NCBI RefSeq assembly: GCF_004324755.1
Contig: NZ_SDMQ01000013.1
Location: forward strand, 21,466 to 85,465
Origin: Propioniciclava sinopodophylli
Lineage (GTDB): Bacteria; Actinomycetota; Actinomycetes; Propionibacteriales; Propionibacteriaceae
Direction: 5' to 3'
DNA length: 64,000 nt
Shown: piece by piece, positions 17,290 through 26,284 of the stretch
Numbering within the stretch: the stretch's first letter is position 1
Layout of the letters: the number at the start of each line of letters is the position of its first letter
Position numbers and translations under genes: made by a program
Notes under the pieces: model-generated
The model's database searches: none
Told to the model about the DNA's origin: nothing
The model's input: the letters and a program-made list of their open reading frames with translations, nothing else

Positions 17290-17299
17290 GCTCGCGGGC

Positions 17300-17617
17300 A
17301 TGGTCAACGCCCCCGACCTGCGCCTCCTCGTGGTGGACGACGACGCCGCCGTCCGCGAGGCCCTCGTCAGGTTCTTCGCCAGCCGGGCCGGGGTCGAGGT
17401 CGTCGGCGAGGCGCGCGCAACCCGCGCGCCTGCGTCGTCGCGATGACGACCTTCGGCACGCGTGAGTACGTGGTCGCTGCGCTGCGGGCCGGGGCTTCCG
17501 GCTACCTGGTGAAGGACACGCGGGGCGAGGAACTCATCGCGGCACTGCACGCCGCCCGGGTGGGGGAGATGCCGCTGTCTTCGGGCGTCCGCCGCGAACT
17601 CGTCTCCACGCTGGCAG
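17300..17617 (+). pseudogene. Response regulator remnant (NarL/LuxR type)
   Basis: The start is intact (RLLVVDDDAAVREALVRFF, preceded by a leaderless-type TAGGCT-N7-ATG) but the frame stops after 48 codons. The receiver domain then continues in another frame from CVVAMTTFGTREYVVAALRAG through SGYLVKDTRGEELIAALHAA. About 40 residues including the phosphoacceptor Asp region are missing, and the C-terminal DNA-binding domain is replaced by an ABC-permease fragment. The gene cannot make a working regulator. Together with 17618-18305 and 18365-18628 it is the wreck of a two-component-controlled ABC exporter locus. Confidence 0.85.
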
Positions 17618-18305
17618 ATGTCGCTGGGTGCGCTGGTGGTGTTCATCATCGCGGTGGCCCTGGCGGCCCCGGCACTGATCAGCCCGCTGGCGCGCGGCTG
17701 GACGGCCCTCATCCCGTCCCGGGACCCGGTCTGGCAGCTGGCCCGCAAGAACATCTACGTGCGCGGGGCGCGGTTCACCCGGTCCGTGGTGCCGATCATC
17801 TTCACCATCGGCTTGATGCTCGGCCTGCTCTCACTCGGGCCCACCCTCTACTCCACTGGCGAGCGGGTTCGCGGAGACGGTCCAGCTCGACAAGGCGGGG
17901 ATGGGCGCCTTCCTGTCCCTGCTCGGTCCCGCCCTCGCCATCGTGCTCGCCGGCGGTGTCGGCAACCTGTTCATGATGAGCAAGCAGCGGGACGCCGAGC
18001 TGGCCCTCGTCGGCATCACCGGCGCGACACCCAACCAGCGGCGCCTCCTGCCGGTGCTGGAGGCGACCATCCTGACGGTCACGGCCGCCATCCCGGCGGC
18101 CGCGGCACTGGGCGTCATGCTGGGTTTCCTGGTCGTGTCCTTTCGTGCGGCCGGGCTCGTGCCGGGCATCGACGTGCCCGCCTCGGCCTGGCTGCTCGGC
18201 GTCGGGGTCACGGGTCTGATCATGGTCGCGGCCACGTTCCTGCCGACCCTGTCGGCCCTCCGGCTGCCCGAACCCCGCGTCGTGGCACGCCTGGCCGCCG
18301 AGTAG
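17618..18305 (+). pseudogene. FtsX-like ABC transporter permease remnant
   Basis: There are two fragments. The first frame (from 17618) has LGALVVFIIAVALAAPALIS, then QLARKNIYVRGARFTRSVVP and a TM segment. The continuation, from FAETVQLDKAGMG onward, lies in another frame (open to 18305) and ends with the last TM helices. This is the C-terminal portion of a MacB/FtsX-type permease with an internal indel near 17860-17875 and no N-terminus. It is fused directly to the response-regulator remnant, showing at least two deletions. No ATPase gene remains nearby. Confidence 0.85.
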
Positions 18306-18326
18306 CCGCACAGCAGGACCCATCAG

Positions 18327-18348
18327 CCCTGATCCAGGTGGATCAGGG
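18327..18348. terminator. Short hairpin between two converging pseudogenes
   Basis: A perfect 9-bp stem CCCTGATCC / GGATCAGGG with loop AGGT, followed by a second ATCAGGG. There is no T-run, so terminator activity is uncertain. Confidence 0.4.
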
Positions 18349-18364
18349 ATCAGGGCTCAAGGGT

Positions 18365-18628
18365 TCAAAGCCGCGGTACCAGGTGGCGCTGGCCGGTGGG
18401 CAGCGTCACGTGGGTGCGCCAGAGGCCGTCCGCCGCCGACACCTCGGCGGTGCCGTTGAGCAGGCGGAGCCGCTCCTCGATGCCGACCAGCCCCAACCCC
18501 ACGCGTCCCGCGCGCTTGTCGGGGGTCCGGTTGACGAAGACGCCGTGCAGCACGGCGTCCTCCTCGTGCAGGGTCAGCGAGCACTCCGAGCCGGGCGGCG
18601 CGTGCTTGAGGATGTTGTTGGCCACCTC
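18365..18628 (-). pseudogene. Sensor histidine kinase C-terminal remnant
   Basis: About 87 codons remain of the HATPase domain of a NarX/DesK-type sensor kinase: the N-box EVANNILKHAPPGSE and the G-box VGLGLVGIEERLRLLNG. The upstream half (membrane sensor and DHp domain) is gone; sequence between 18630 and 18800 does not continue the domain in any frame. It was probably the partner of the broken response regulator at 17300. Not expected to be functional. Confidence 0.8.
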
Positions 18629-18807
18629 GCGTCCGGATCGTGGCGGCCAGCGCCGTGCGCACGGTCTCGTTCCTGGCGCTGCGGGTGCCGCGTCCGGCCC
18701 AGATTGGATGGCTGCGCCTCCTCGTTTTGGACCGCCGCGCGCGCCAGCACCACATCCCCGGCGTGCCCACGCGTCTCGCGCGCACGTTCGCCGTGGTCAG
18801 CCGCCGA

Positions 18808-18840
18808 GGGCTCCGCTCGGATCAGGTCCAAGCGGAGCCC
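18808..18840 (-). terminator. Hairpin terminator after glycogen phosphorylase
   Basis: A perfect 10-bp stem GGGCTCCGCT / AGCGGAGCCC with a 13-nt loop, 28 bp downstream of the glgP stop codon. Confidence 0.65.
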
Positions 18841-18868
18841 TGGGCGAGTTGAATCCGAGCCCTCGGCG

Positions 18869-21430
18869 TCAGAGCATCGGCTGGGTGTGCCAGATGCGCT
18901 GGATGTAGTCGCGCATCGAGCGGTCGGAGCTGAAGAAGCCCGTGCGGGCAACGTTCAGGATCGCCGAACGCGTCCAGGCGTCGCGATCGGCGTACCTCTC
19001 CTCCACGCGCGCCTGGGCGTCGACGTAGGACTGGAAGTCGGCCAGCGCCATGAACCGGTCGCTGTGCAGCAGGTTGTAGACCACCGAGTCGAACAGGTGC
19101 TGGTCGCCGCCGGAGAAATGGCCGGACAGGATCAGGTCGATGGCCGCCTTCAGCTGCGCGTTGCCCTCGTAGTAGGCGCCCGGGCTGTAGCCCTTGGCGC
19201 CCAGGTCGGCGACCTCCGGCTCGGACATGCCGAACAGGAAGAAGTGCTTGTCGCCGACCAGCTCGCGGATCTCGACGTTCGCGCCGTCATCGGTGCCGAT
19301 GGTGAGCGCGCCGTTGAGGGCGCACTTCATGTTGCCGGTGCCCGAGGCCTCCATGCCGGCGAGCGAGATCTGCTCCGACAGGTCGGCGGCCGGGATCAGC
19401 TTCTCCGCCAGGGTCACGTTGTAGTTGGCCGGGAAGGCGACCTTGAGGCGTCCCTCCAGCTTGGGGTCGGCGTTGACGACCTCGGCCACCTTGTTGATCA
19501 GGTGGATGGTGTCCTTGGCCATCTTGTAGCCGGGAGCCGCCTTGGCGCCGAACACCACGGTGCGCGGGGTGACCTGGTCGACCGTTAGCTTGCCGGAGAG
19601 GACCTGCTCGTACAGGGACACGATGTGCAGCAGCTTGAGGCTCTGGCGCTTGTACTCGTGAAGGCGCTTGACCATGACGTCCAGCAGGTGGCCATCGGGC
19701 AGGTCGATGCCGTCGCGGTTGCGCAGCACCTGGGTCAGGCGGCGCTTGTTCCAGGCCTTGGCCTCGGCGAAGCGCTCGCGGAACTCGGGGTCCTCGGCGA
19801 AGGGCTCGAGCTCCTTGAGGCGCTCCAGGTCGGTGACCCAGCCGGCGCCGATGGTGTCGTTGATGAGCTCCGAGAGCTTGGGGTTGGCCATCTTCACGAA
19901 GCGGCGCGGCGTGACGCCGTTGGTGACGTTGGTGAACTTGTCGGGCCACAGCTCGGAGAAGTCGGGCAGGACCTTGTCGCGCAGCAGCTGGCTGTGCAGC
20001 GCGGCCACGCCGTTCACCTTGGTGGCGGCGTACGTCGACAGGTACGCCATGCGGACGCCGCGCTCGGGGAACTCGGCGATGATCGACATGCGGCGGGCGC
20101 GGAGCTCGTCACCGGGGTACGCCTCGCGGACCTCGGCCAGGAACTGCTCGTTGATCGCGTAGATGATCTCCAGGTGGCGCGGCAGCAGGCGGCCGAGCAG
20201 GTCGGTCGACCAGACCTCGAGCGCCTCGGGCAGCAGCGTGTGGCAGGTGTAGGCGAAGCACTTGCTCGTGACCTCCCACGCCTCGTCCCAGGAGAAGCCC
20301 TTCTCGTCCATCAGGATGCGCATGAGCTCGGGCACGGCGATGACCGGGTGGGTGTCGTTCAGCTGGAAGATGATCCGCTGGTCGAGGTCGTGGAGGTCGA
20401 AGTCGTCCTCCAACTCGTTCTCGATGAAGTCGCGCAGCGAGCAGGCCACGAAGAAGTACTGCTGCTGCAGCCGCAGCTCCTTGCCCTGCGGCGTGGAGTC
20501 CTCCGGGTAGAGCACCTTGCTGATGTTCTCGGCGAAGGTCTGCGCCCGGACGGCCTGGGCGTAGTCGCCGGCGTTGAAGATCGCCAGGTCGAAGGCCTTG
20601 GTCGCCTGGGCGCTCCACAGGCGCAGCGTGTTCACGCGGCCGTTGAGGTAGCCCGGGACCATGTAGTTGTAGGGGACGCCCAGCACGTTCCACTCCGGGA
20701 CCCAGCGGGTGCGCTCGGTGCCGTCGGCGTCGGTGTAGGTCTCGGTGCGGCCGCCGAAGTTCACCTGCACGGACGCCTCGGGGTGCGGGAACTCCCACGG
20801 CGAGCCCAGGGCCAGCCACGTGTCAGGCTGCTCGACCTGGCGCCCGTCGACGAACGTCTGGCGGAAGATGCCGTACTCGTAGCGGATGCCGTAGCCGATG
20901 CAGGGCACGTCCATGGTGGCCAGCGAGTCGATGAAGCAGGCGGCGAGGCGACCGAGGCCACCGTTGCCGAGGCCGGGCTCGACCTCCTGGTTGCGCAGGG
21001 TGACCAGGTCGAGGCCGCAGAGTTCGAGGCCCTTCTTGGCGATGTCGTTGAGGTCGGTGGCGAGCAGGGCGTTGCCGAGTTGGCGGCCGAGCAGGTATTC
21101 GGCCGACAGGTAGCCGACGGCCTTGACCTTGGCGTCGCGGGTCTTGCGGCCGGTCTCCAGCCAGCGGGCCATCAGGTAGTTCTTCACCGTGCTGGCCAGC
21201 GCGAGGTACTGGTCGTTCACGCTGGAGCGAGACAGGGCGACGCCCTGGTTGGTGTTGAGCTCGTGGATGAACTCCTTGACGAAGCCGTCGACGGAGAACG
21301 GCGGGGCACCCACGGGCGCGGTCGCCAGCGGGTGCGTCGGGGGCTGGGTGGGGCCGAGGGCGCGGCGGTCTGCGTTGGGTGACTCGTCCGCGTTCAGCGG
21401 CTGGCCGTTCTTCTGGTCAAGCTCAGGCAT
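18869..21430 (-). CDS. glgP: Glycogen/starch/maltodextrin phosphorylase
   Basis: An 853-residue GT35 phosphorylase that releases glucose-1-phosphate from glycogen or maltodextrins in the cytoplasm. Visible landmarks are the N-terminal NDQYLALASTVKNYLMARW block, GNGGLGRLAACF, the catalytic-site segment TNVTNGVTPRRF and the pyridoxal-phosphate site SGTGNMK with its lysine. A ~45-residue polar N-terminal extension precedes the conserved core. The ATG at 21430 is chosen because it begins a plausible N-terminus (MPELDQKNGQ); the frame is open far upstream but without homology. It is a single gene, followed by a hairpin terminator. Confidence 0.96.
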   Translation of the reverse strand: MPELDQKNGQPLNADESPNADRRALGPTQPPTHPLATAPVGAPPFSVDGFVKEFIHELNTNQGVALSRSSVNDQYLALASTVKNYLMARWLETGRKTRDAKVKAVGYLSAEYLLGRQLGNALLATDLNDIAKKGLELCGLDLVTLRNQEVEPGLGNGGLGRLAACFIDSLATMDVPCIGYGIRYEYGIFRQTFVDGRQVEQPDTWLALGSPWEFPHPEASVQVNFGGRTETYTDADGTERTRWVPEWNVLGVPYNYMVPGYLNGRVNTLRLWSAQATKAFDLAIFNAGDYAQAVRAQTFAENISKVLYPEDSTPQGKELRLQQQYFFVACSLRDFIENELEDDFDLHDLDQRIIFQLNDTHPVIAVPELMRILMDEKGFSWDEAWEVTSKCFAYTCHTLLPEALEVWSTDLLGRLLPRHLEIIYAINEQFLAEVREAYPGDELRARRMSIIAEFPERGVRMAYLSTYAATKVNGVAALHSQLLRDKVLPDFSELWPDKFTNVTNGVTPRRFVKMANPKLSELINDTIGAGWVTDLERLKELEPFAEDPEFRERFAEAKAWNKRRLTQVLRNRDGIDLPDGHLLDVMVKRLHEYKRQSLKLLHIVSLYEQVLSGKLTVDQVTPRTVVFGAKAAPGYKMAKDTIHLINKVAEVVNADPKLEGRLKVAFPANYNVTLAEKLIPAADLSEQISLAGMEASGTGNMKCALNGALTIGTDDGANVEIRELVGDKHFFLFGMSEPEVADLGAKGYSPGAYYEGNAQLKAAIDLILSGHFSGGDQHLFDSVVYNLLHSDRFMALADFQSYVDAQARVEERYADRDAWTRSAILNVARTGFFSSDRSMRDYIQRIWHTQPML

Positions 21431-21534
21431 GGGCCCCAGCGTATCGGCGCGCGCGGTGCGCAGCGATTTGGCCACCACGCGGACGCGTGGTCCTGCCGTG
21501 GGGGCGGTGAGGTACCGCACGGCCGCGTCCGACC

Positions 21535-22365
21535 TCAGGCCTTCAGGCGGCCGATGGCGGCGTCCAGCATGGGCTCGGTGAGGCGGCCGGTGAAGGTGTT
21601 CTGCTGGCTCACGTGGTAGCAGCCGACCAGCCGGACGGGAGCCCCGTCCGGCCTTGTCAGGGTGGCCTCGGCGCCGTGGCCGAACCTCGGCTTGGGGCGC
21701 GGCACCGCCCAGCCGAGCCGGCGGGCGGCGGCCAGGGTGGAGTCCCACGCGATCGACCCCAGCGCCATGATCGCGGTCACGTGCGGCTCCGCCAGTCCCA
21801 GGTCGCGGTCGAGCCAGGGGGCGCAGGTCGCCTTCTCCTCGGTCGTCGGCTTGTTGGCGGGCGGGGCGCAGTGCACGGGCGCGACGATCCGCAGCCCCGT
21901 CAGCTCGAGGCCGTCGCCGGCGTGGGTCGCACGGGGCTGGTTGGCGAACCCCGCGCGGAACAGGGCGGCGTACAGCCAGTCGCCCGACCGGTCGCCGGTG
22001 AACATGCGGCCGGTGCGGTTGGCGCCGTGCGCGGCGGGGGCGAGCCCGACCACGAGGGCGGCGGCGTCCGGGTCGCCGAAGCTGGCCACCGGACGCCCCC
22101 AGTACGGCTCGCCGGCGAACGAGGACCGCTTCGTAGCGGCGACGTCCTCGCGCCAGGCCACCAGGCGGGGGCAGGCGCGGCAGACCGTGACGGCGGCGTC
22201 CAGTTCGGCGCGGGACGCGGTGGCGGCGAGCCGGGCGACGGCGTCCGGCGTGGTGGCGACCGGGGTGGACGCCGTGGCGGGGTCGCCGGGCCAGCCCGTG
22301 CCCGGGGGCACGGGGGACGCGAACGGCTGCCCGGTGATCGGGTGCGGCAGGGGGTCGGACGCCAT
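21535..22365 (-). CDS. Uracil-DNA glycosylase, family 5 (UdgB-like)
   Basis: A 276-residue DNA-repair enzyme. Iron-sulfur-binding cysteines are visible (CRACPRL, and C...[11 protein letters not shown]). The catalytic [19 protein letters not shown] motif is followed by the late [13 protein letters not shown] motif typical of UDG families 4/5, which place the 4Fe-4S cluster in this way. The Ala in GLAPAA, instead of an acidic residue, points to family 5, enzymes that also act on hypoxanthine and other deaminated bases. Its start is 22 bp from the divergent dehydrogenase gene. A high-GC genome with much cytosine deamination fits the need for such repair. Confidence 0.9.
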   Translation of the reverse strand: MASDPLPHPITGQPFASPVPPGTGWPGDPATASTPVATTPDAVARLAATASRAELDAAVTVCRACPRLVAWREDVAATKRSSFAGEPYWGRPVASFGDPDAAALVVGLAPAAHGANRTGRMFTGDRSGDWLYAALFRAGFANQPRATHAGDGLELTGLRIVAPVHCAPPANKPTTEEKATCAPWLDRDLGLAEPHVTAIMALGSIAWDSTLAAARRLGWAVPRPKPRFGHGAEATLTRPDGAPVRLVGCYHVSQQNTFTGRLTEPMLDAAIGRLKA

Positions 22366-22387
22366 GGCGACACCTTAGGCTCGGTGC

Positions 22388-23404
22388 ATGCGCGGAGTGA
22401 TCATGTACGGGCCCGGCGACGTCCGGGTAGAAGACCGTCCGGACCCGACCATCCAGAAGCCGACGGACGCAATTGTCCGGCTGACCGCCACTTGCGTGTG
22501 CGGCTCGGACCTGTGGGGCTACCGCGGCATCAACGACCCGACCGACCCCCAGCCGATGGGGCACGAGTACTGCGGAGTCGTCGAGGCCGTCGGGGAGGAC
22601 GTGCGCGACATCAGCGTCGGCGACTTCGTCGTGGGCGGCTTCTACGCGTCGTGCAACGCGTGCGCCCACTGCCGGGCCGGGTTCCCCAACGGCTGCGTGC
22701 AGCACCAGTGGTACGACGGTTGCCAGGCCGAGCTGCTCCGCGTCCCGCTCGCGGACGGCACGTTGGTCGCCACCCCGGGGCAGCCGGACGAGGCCTTGGT
22801 GCCCTCGCTGCTGACGCTCAGCGACGTCATGGCGACCGGCTGGCACGCGGCCGTGATGGCGGGCGTCCGCCCCGGCGGCACCGCTGTCGTCGTCGGCGAC
22901 GGGGCCGTCGGGCTGTGCGGCGTGCTCGCGGCCTCCCAGCTCGGCGCCGAGCGCGTGATCGCGATGAGCCGGCACGCGTCACGCCAGGAGGTGGCCCGCC
23001 GATTCGGCGCCACCGACATCGTCGAGGAGCGAGGGGATGAGGGCGTGGCCCGCATCAGGGAGCTCACCGCCGGCGTCGGCGCGGACGCCGTGCTGGAGTG
23101 CGTCGGCACGGGCGACGCCATGAACCAGGCGATCGCCTGTGCCCGGCCCGGCGCGATGGTCGGCTTCGTCGGCGTCCCGCACGGGGTCGAGCTGCCGATC
23201 GGGCGGATGTTCTCCCGCAACGTGGGCGTCCACGGCGGCATGGCGACCGTCCGCAGCTACCTGCCCGACCTGATGGAGCGGGTGTGGTCGGGGCGGATCA
23301 ACCCCGGTCTGGTCTTCGACCTCACCCTGGGGCTCGAGGACGCCGCCGAGGGCTACCGTGCCATGGACGAGCGCCGGGCCATCAAGGCGTTGCTGCGTCC
23401 CTGA
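22388..23404 (+). CDS. Zinc-dependent alcohol dehydrogenase family protein (MDR)
   Basis: A 338-residue medium-chain dehydrogenase. Catalytic-zinc residues are in TCVCGSDLWGYRG and MGHEYCGVVEAVG. The structural-zinc lobe has CNACAHCRAGFPNGC. The Rossmann motif VVVGDGAVGLCG binds NAD(P). The ATG is 6 bp after TAGGCT, again suggesting a leaderless transcript. The substrate is not predictable. Its last 23 bp overlap the end of the convergent S9 peptidase gene. Confidence 0.92.
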   Translation: MRGVIMYGPGDVRVEDRPDPTIQKPTDAIVRLTATCVCGSDLWGYRGINDPTDPQPMGHEYCGVVEAVGEDVRDISVGDFVVGGFYASCNACAHCRAGFPNGCVQHQWYDGCQAELLRVPLADGTLVATPGQPDEALVPSLLTLSDVMATGWHAAVMAGVRPGGTAVVVGDGAVGLCGVLAASQLGAERVIAMSRHASRQEVARRFGATDIVEERGDEGVARIRELTAGVGADAVLECVGTGDAMNQAIACARPGAMVGFVGVPHGVELPIGRMFSRNVGVHGGMATVRSYLPDLMERVWSGRINPGLVFDLTLGLEDAAEGYRAMDERRAIKALLRP

Positions 23405-25538
23405 GCCCCAGCGTGGCCGGCAGCGTGGGCGTCCGGCCGTGGACGTGCTCGCCGATGAACCCGAGCACGACCTCGTACCAGACCCGCGCGTGCTGGGGCT
23501 GGAGGATCCAGTGGTTCTCGTCGGGGAAGTACAGGAACCGGTGCGGGCTCTGGCCCTTCTCGTCGGCCGGGAGCCCCGACTTGCTGAGCAGCTCCCACCA
23601 CAGGCGCAGGCCCTCGCCGATCGGGACGCGATAGTCCTTGTCGCCGTGGATGACGAGCATCGGGGTGCGGATCTCGCCGACGCTCTCGTGCGGTGAGTGG
23701 CCCTCCATCAGCCCGCCCATCTCGCGCGCCCAGTAGTAGGGGGCGTCGGTGGTGGGGCCGAACTGGTCGAGCGCCCACAGACTGGCGTGGGTGACGATGG
23801 CGGCGAACCGGTCGGTGTGGCCGGCGATCCAGTTGGCCATGTAGCCGCCGAAGCTGCCGCCCATCGCGATGGTCCTGTCGCCGTCGATGTCGTCGCGGGC
23901 CTCGACCGCGTCCGTGATCGCCATGAGGTCGGTGTAGGGCGCGTCGCCCCAGGAGCCCCAGCCGCGCTGGATGAAGTCCTGTCCGTACCCCGTGCTCAGC
24001 GCCGGGTCGGGCAGCAGGACGGCGTAGCCCTGGGCGACCATGGCCCACGGCGTCCAGCGCCAGGACCAGGCGTTCCAGGACGAGACGGGCCCGCCGTGGA
24101 TCCACAACAGCAGCGGCGCGGGCTGCTCGGGCGAGGCCCCCGCGGGCAGCGCCAACCAGCCCCGGATCCGGACTCCGTCGCCGGCCGTGGTCTCCACCTC
24201 CACCAGCGTTCCGGGCAGCTCGGGGCGCTCGACGGGGTTCGGCAGCCGGGTCACGGTGTCGCCGTCGACGCGCACCACCTCCCCGGGGTACTCATACGTC
24301 GACCGGACGCCGTACACCGTGCCGTCGGGGGCGACCGCGGCGGCGGCGTAGGTGGCGTCGTCGTGGGTGAGTTGGGTGACCACGTCGTCGGCCACGTTCA
24401 GCCGGAACAACGGCCCGCGGCCGTCGGAGTCGGCCTGCAGCAACACCCCGTCCCCGTCGGGGAACCAGGTCAACGGCGTGGCCCACTGGTCGAGGTCGTC
24501 GCCGATCGGGGTCACGATGCCTGAGGCGATGTCGAGCACCCCCAACTCGTGGGTGGGGGCCACGGATGCGGTGCCGGTGCGGCCGAACACGACCAGCGCG
24601 CGGCGCCCGTCCGGGCTGACCGGGCCGGGGCCGTAGTCGGTGCCGGTGACGCCCTCGACCAGGTCCGTCGTCGTGCCGGACGCCACGTCGACCTTGACGA
24701 TCGCCGTCAGCCGATCCCCCAGGGCCACGGGGATCGTGCGGCCCGCCAGCACGAACGACCCGTCGGGGGCCACGTGCAGGCCGTGGGTGCTCAGGTGGGC
24801 GCCCAGCCCCCGGGTGAGCAGGCGCAGCCGCTGGCGCGGCGCCGCGTCGACGGTGCCCGGCAGGTCCGGGTCGGGTGCGGCCGCGGCGTCGGACGCGTCG
24901 GCCTTCTCCGCCTTCTCGGCGTCCGTGGGCTCGGGTTCGGTGGCGGGGGCGTCCTCGACCGCGAACAGGTGGGGGGCGTCGGGGCCCAGGTCGGCGTCCC
25001 AGTAGCGCACGGCGGCGTCGGTGTGCAGGATCGCGGCGACCTTGGCGTCCTTGCGTTGCTTGCGCAGGTCAGAGTCGACCTTCTCGGGGTCGTCGGACGC
25101 CTCGGCCGCCGGCATCAACGGGGCCACCACGAACACGCCGCCGTCGCGGCCGGTGTGCACCGAGGAGATGCCGCCCGGGCGTGAGACCACCAGCCGGGCC
25201 TCGCCGCCCGCCGCCGGGACCATCCACAGGGCGGCGACCGGGTCGTCGCCGTCGGCGTCCGGGTCGGGCCGGGCCGAGATGAAGTACAGGTTGCCCGCGG
25301 CGTCGTAGGCCGCACCCGACTCGCCCTTCGCCGAGCGGGTGATCCGGCGCGCGGGCGCCTCGCCGGCCGGGTCGAGCTCCCAGACGGCGTTCGCATAGCG
25401 GGTCTTCTTCGCGTCCAGGGTCGCCACGATCGTGGCCAGCCGCCGCCCGTCGGGACTCAGCGCCAAGCCGTTCACGCGCGGGTACGCGATGAAGTGCTGC
25501 AGGTCGTGGAACGGGGTCTCGGGGCGTCGTCGGCTCAT
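23382..25538 (-). CDS. S9-family prolyl oligopeptidase / acylaminoacyl peptidase-like
   Basis: A 718-residue protein with an N-terminal beta-propeller-like region (WD40/PD40-type repeats, 'SPDGRRLATIV') interrupted by an acidic Ala/Glu/Asp linker near residue 210. A C-terminal alpha/beta hydrolase domain follows, with nucleophile GGSFGGYM, acid HGDKDYRV and histidine DENHWI. It hydrolyses short peptides or acyl-peptides. No signal peptide is seen, so it is probably cytoplasmic. The ATG at 25538 is preferred; an ATG 9 bp further upstream (MGRM) is possible. It is convergent with the zinc dehydrogenase, overlapping by 23 bp. Confidence 0.93.
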   Translation of the reverse strand: MSRRRPETPFHDLQHFIAYPRVNGLALSPDGRRLATIVATLDAKKTRYANAVWELDPAGEAPARRITRSAKGESGAAYDAAGNLYFISARPDPDADGDDPVAALWMVPAAGGEARLVVSRPGGISSVHTGRDGGVFVVAPLMPAAEASDDPEKVDSDLRKQRKDAKVAAILHTDAAVRYWDADLGPDAPHLFAVEDAPATEPEPTDAEKAEKADASDAAAAPDPDLPGTVDAAPRQRLRLLTRGLGAHLSTHGLHVAPDGSFVLAGRTIPVALGDRLTAIVKVDVASGTTTDLVEGVTGTDYGPGPVSPDGRRALVVFGRTGTASVAPTHELGVLDIASGIVTPIGDDLDQWATPLTWFPDGDGVLLQADSDGRGPLFRLNVADDVVTQLTHDDATYAAAAVAPDGTVYGVRSTYEYPGEVVRVDGDTVTRLPNPVERPELPGTLVEVETTAGDGVRIRGWLALPAGASPEQPAPLLLWIHGGPVSSWNAWSWRWTPWAMVAQGYAVLLPDPALSTGYGQDFIQRGWGSWGDAPYTDLMAITDAVEARDDIDGDRTIAMGGSFGGYMANWIAGHTDRFAAIVTHASLWALDQFGPTTDAPYYWAREMGGLMEGHSPHESVGEIRTPMLVIHGDKDYRVPIGEGLRLWWELLSKSGLPADEKGQSPHRFLYFPDENHWILQPQHARVWYEVVLGFIGEHVHGRTPTLPATLGLRDAATP

Positions 25539-25560
25539 GCGCCCCATCCTGCCGCGCCGG

Positions 25561-25971
25561 TCACGAGGAGGCGACGGCGCCGACGACCTCGTCGGGGGGC
25601 AGGTACCCGTGCGCCGCGATGTAGTGCAGCACCAGGTTGGGCGCGACCCAGCGCCGGCGCCCGGCGTGCACCTCGAGGCTCGCCGACCCCAACGCGAGCG
25701 TGTCCCCCTCCGTGGTCTGGTGGTGGGTCGGGCCGAACACGCCCCACCGCTCATCAGGGGTGGCGGGCGGCGGGCACAGGGTGCAGACGTGGAAGCCGCG
25801 CGTCCGGTCGACGGGATGGCGCGCGGCCGCCTCGAGGTGGCCCAGCAACGCGGGCGGGCACGCTCCCTGACGGAAGGCGTGCCCGGCATCGAGCCAGCCG
25901 AACGCCAGCGTGTCGTGCTGCCAGGGCCAGCGGCCCGGCGTCAGGACCGAACCGTCCTCGTGGTGCACCAC
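25561..25971 (-). CDS. Second immunity-like protein of the RHS locus (136 aa)
   Basis: It starts at a GTG lying 2 bp beyond the stop of the preceding immunity gene; a longer open frame exists but has no protein character. The sequence has LAFGWLDAGHAF near the N-terminus, TRGFHVCTLCPPP in the middle and PNLVLHYIAAHGYLPPDEVV at the end. This layout (GWL...HPF / RGFH.C..C / P.L..HY...H.Y.PP) recalls a domain family found beside polymorphic toxins (DUF7919, from memory, unverified). The position directly after toxin and immunity genes supports an immunity or toxin-accessory role. The Cys pair may bind metal. Confidence 0.55.
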   Translation of the reverse strand: MVHHEDGSVLTPGRWPWQHDTLAFGWLDAGHAFRQGACPPALLGHLEAAARHPVDRTRGFHVCTLCPPPATPDERWGVFGPTHHQTTEGDTLALGSASLEVHAGRRRWVAPNLVLHYIAAHGYLPPDEVVGAVASS

Positions 25972-25973
25972 CG

Positions 25974-26258
25974 TCAGGTCGCGTTCCTGGCCATGTGGAA
26001 GAGCTCCGTGCGGAGCCGGTGGAACTCCCGCTGCTCGGTGAGGACTCCTCGCGCGTCCTGCAGGACGACATCGTTCCAACCACCCATGCCCGCGGAGTAG
26101 AGCGTCACCACATCGCGCGCCACATCGGACACCGGCTCCCCTCCCTCCAGCCGGGCACGGTAGCGAGCCATGGCATGGGCCCACCGGGGTTCCGTTGGCC
26201 GCAGCAGCGCCTCCAGCTCGGCCAACACGGACGCCATCGCCTGGGGTTCCTCGACCAT
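25974..26258 (-). CDS. Probable immunity protein for RHS copy 2 (94 aa)
   Basis: A small helical protein starting MVEEPQAMASVLAELEALLR. It contains YSAGMGGWNDVVLQD, which resembles the 'Y-GGMG-x-x-ND' core of a small immunity-type family (possibly DUF6966-like, unverified). The start is fixed by GGAGGAGAGGAC just before the ATG at 26258; upstream ATGs in frame overlap that ribosome binding site. The gene begins 26 bp after the toxin stop, the standard arrangement for a cognate immunity gene in polymorphic toxin loci. The direct pairing is inferred from position. Confidence 0.65.
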   Translation of the reverse strand: MVEEPQAMASVLAELEALLRPTEPRWAHAMARYRARLEGGEPVSDVARDVVTLYSAGMGGWNDVVLQDARGVLTEQREFHRLRTELFHMARNAT

Positions 26259-26284
26259 GTCCTCTCCTCCTTCGCACCCCATCA

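Noticed and set aside
18869..22975. Extended frame making glycogen phosphorylase 1368 codons long
   Set aside because: The part upstream of 21430 is an unstopped shadow of the uracil-DNA glycosylase and dehydrogenase genes.
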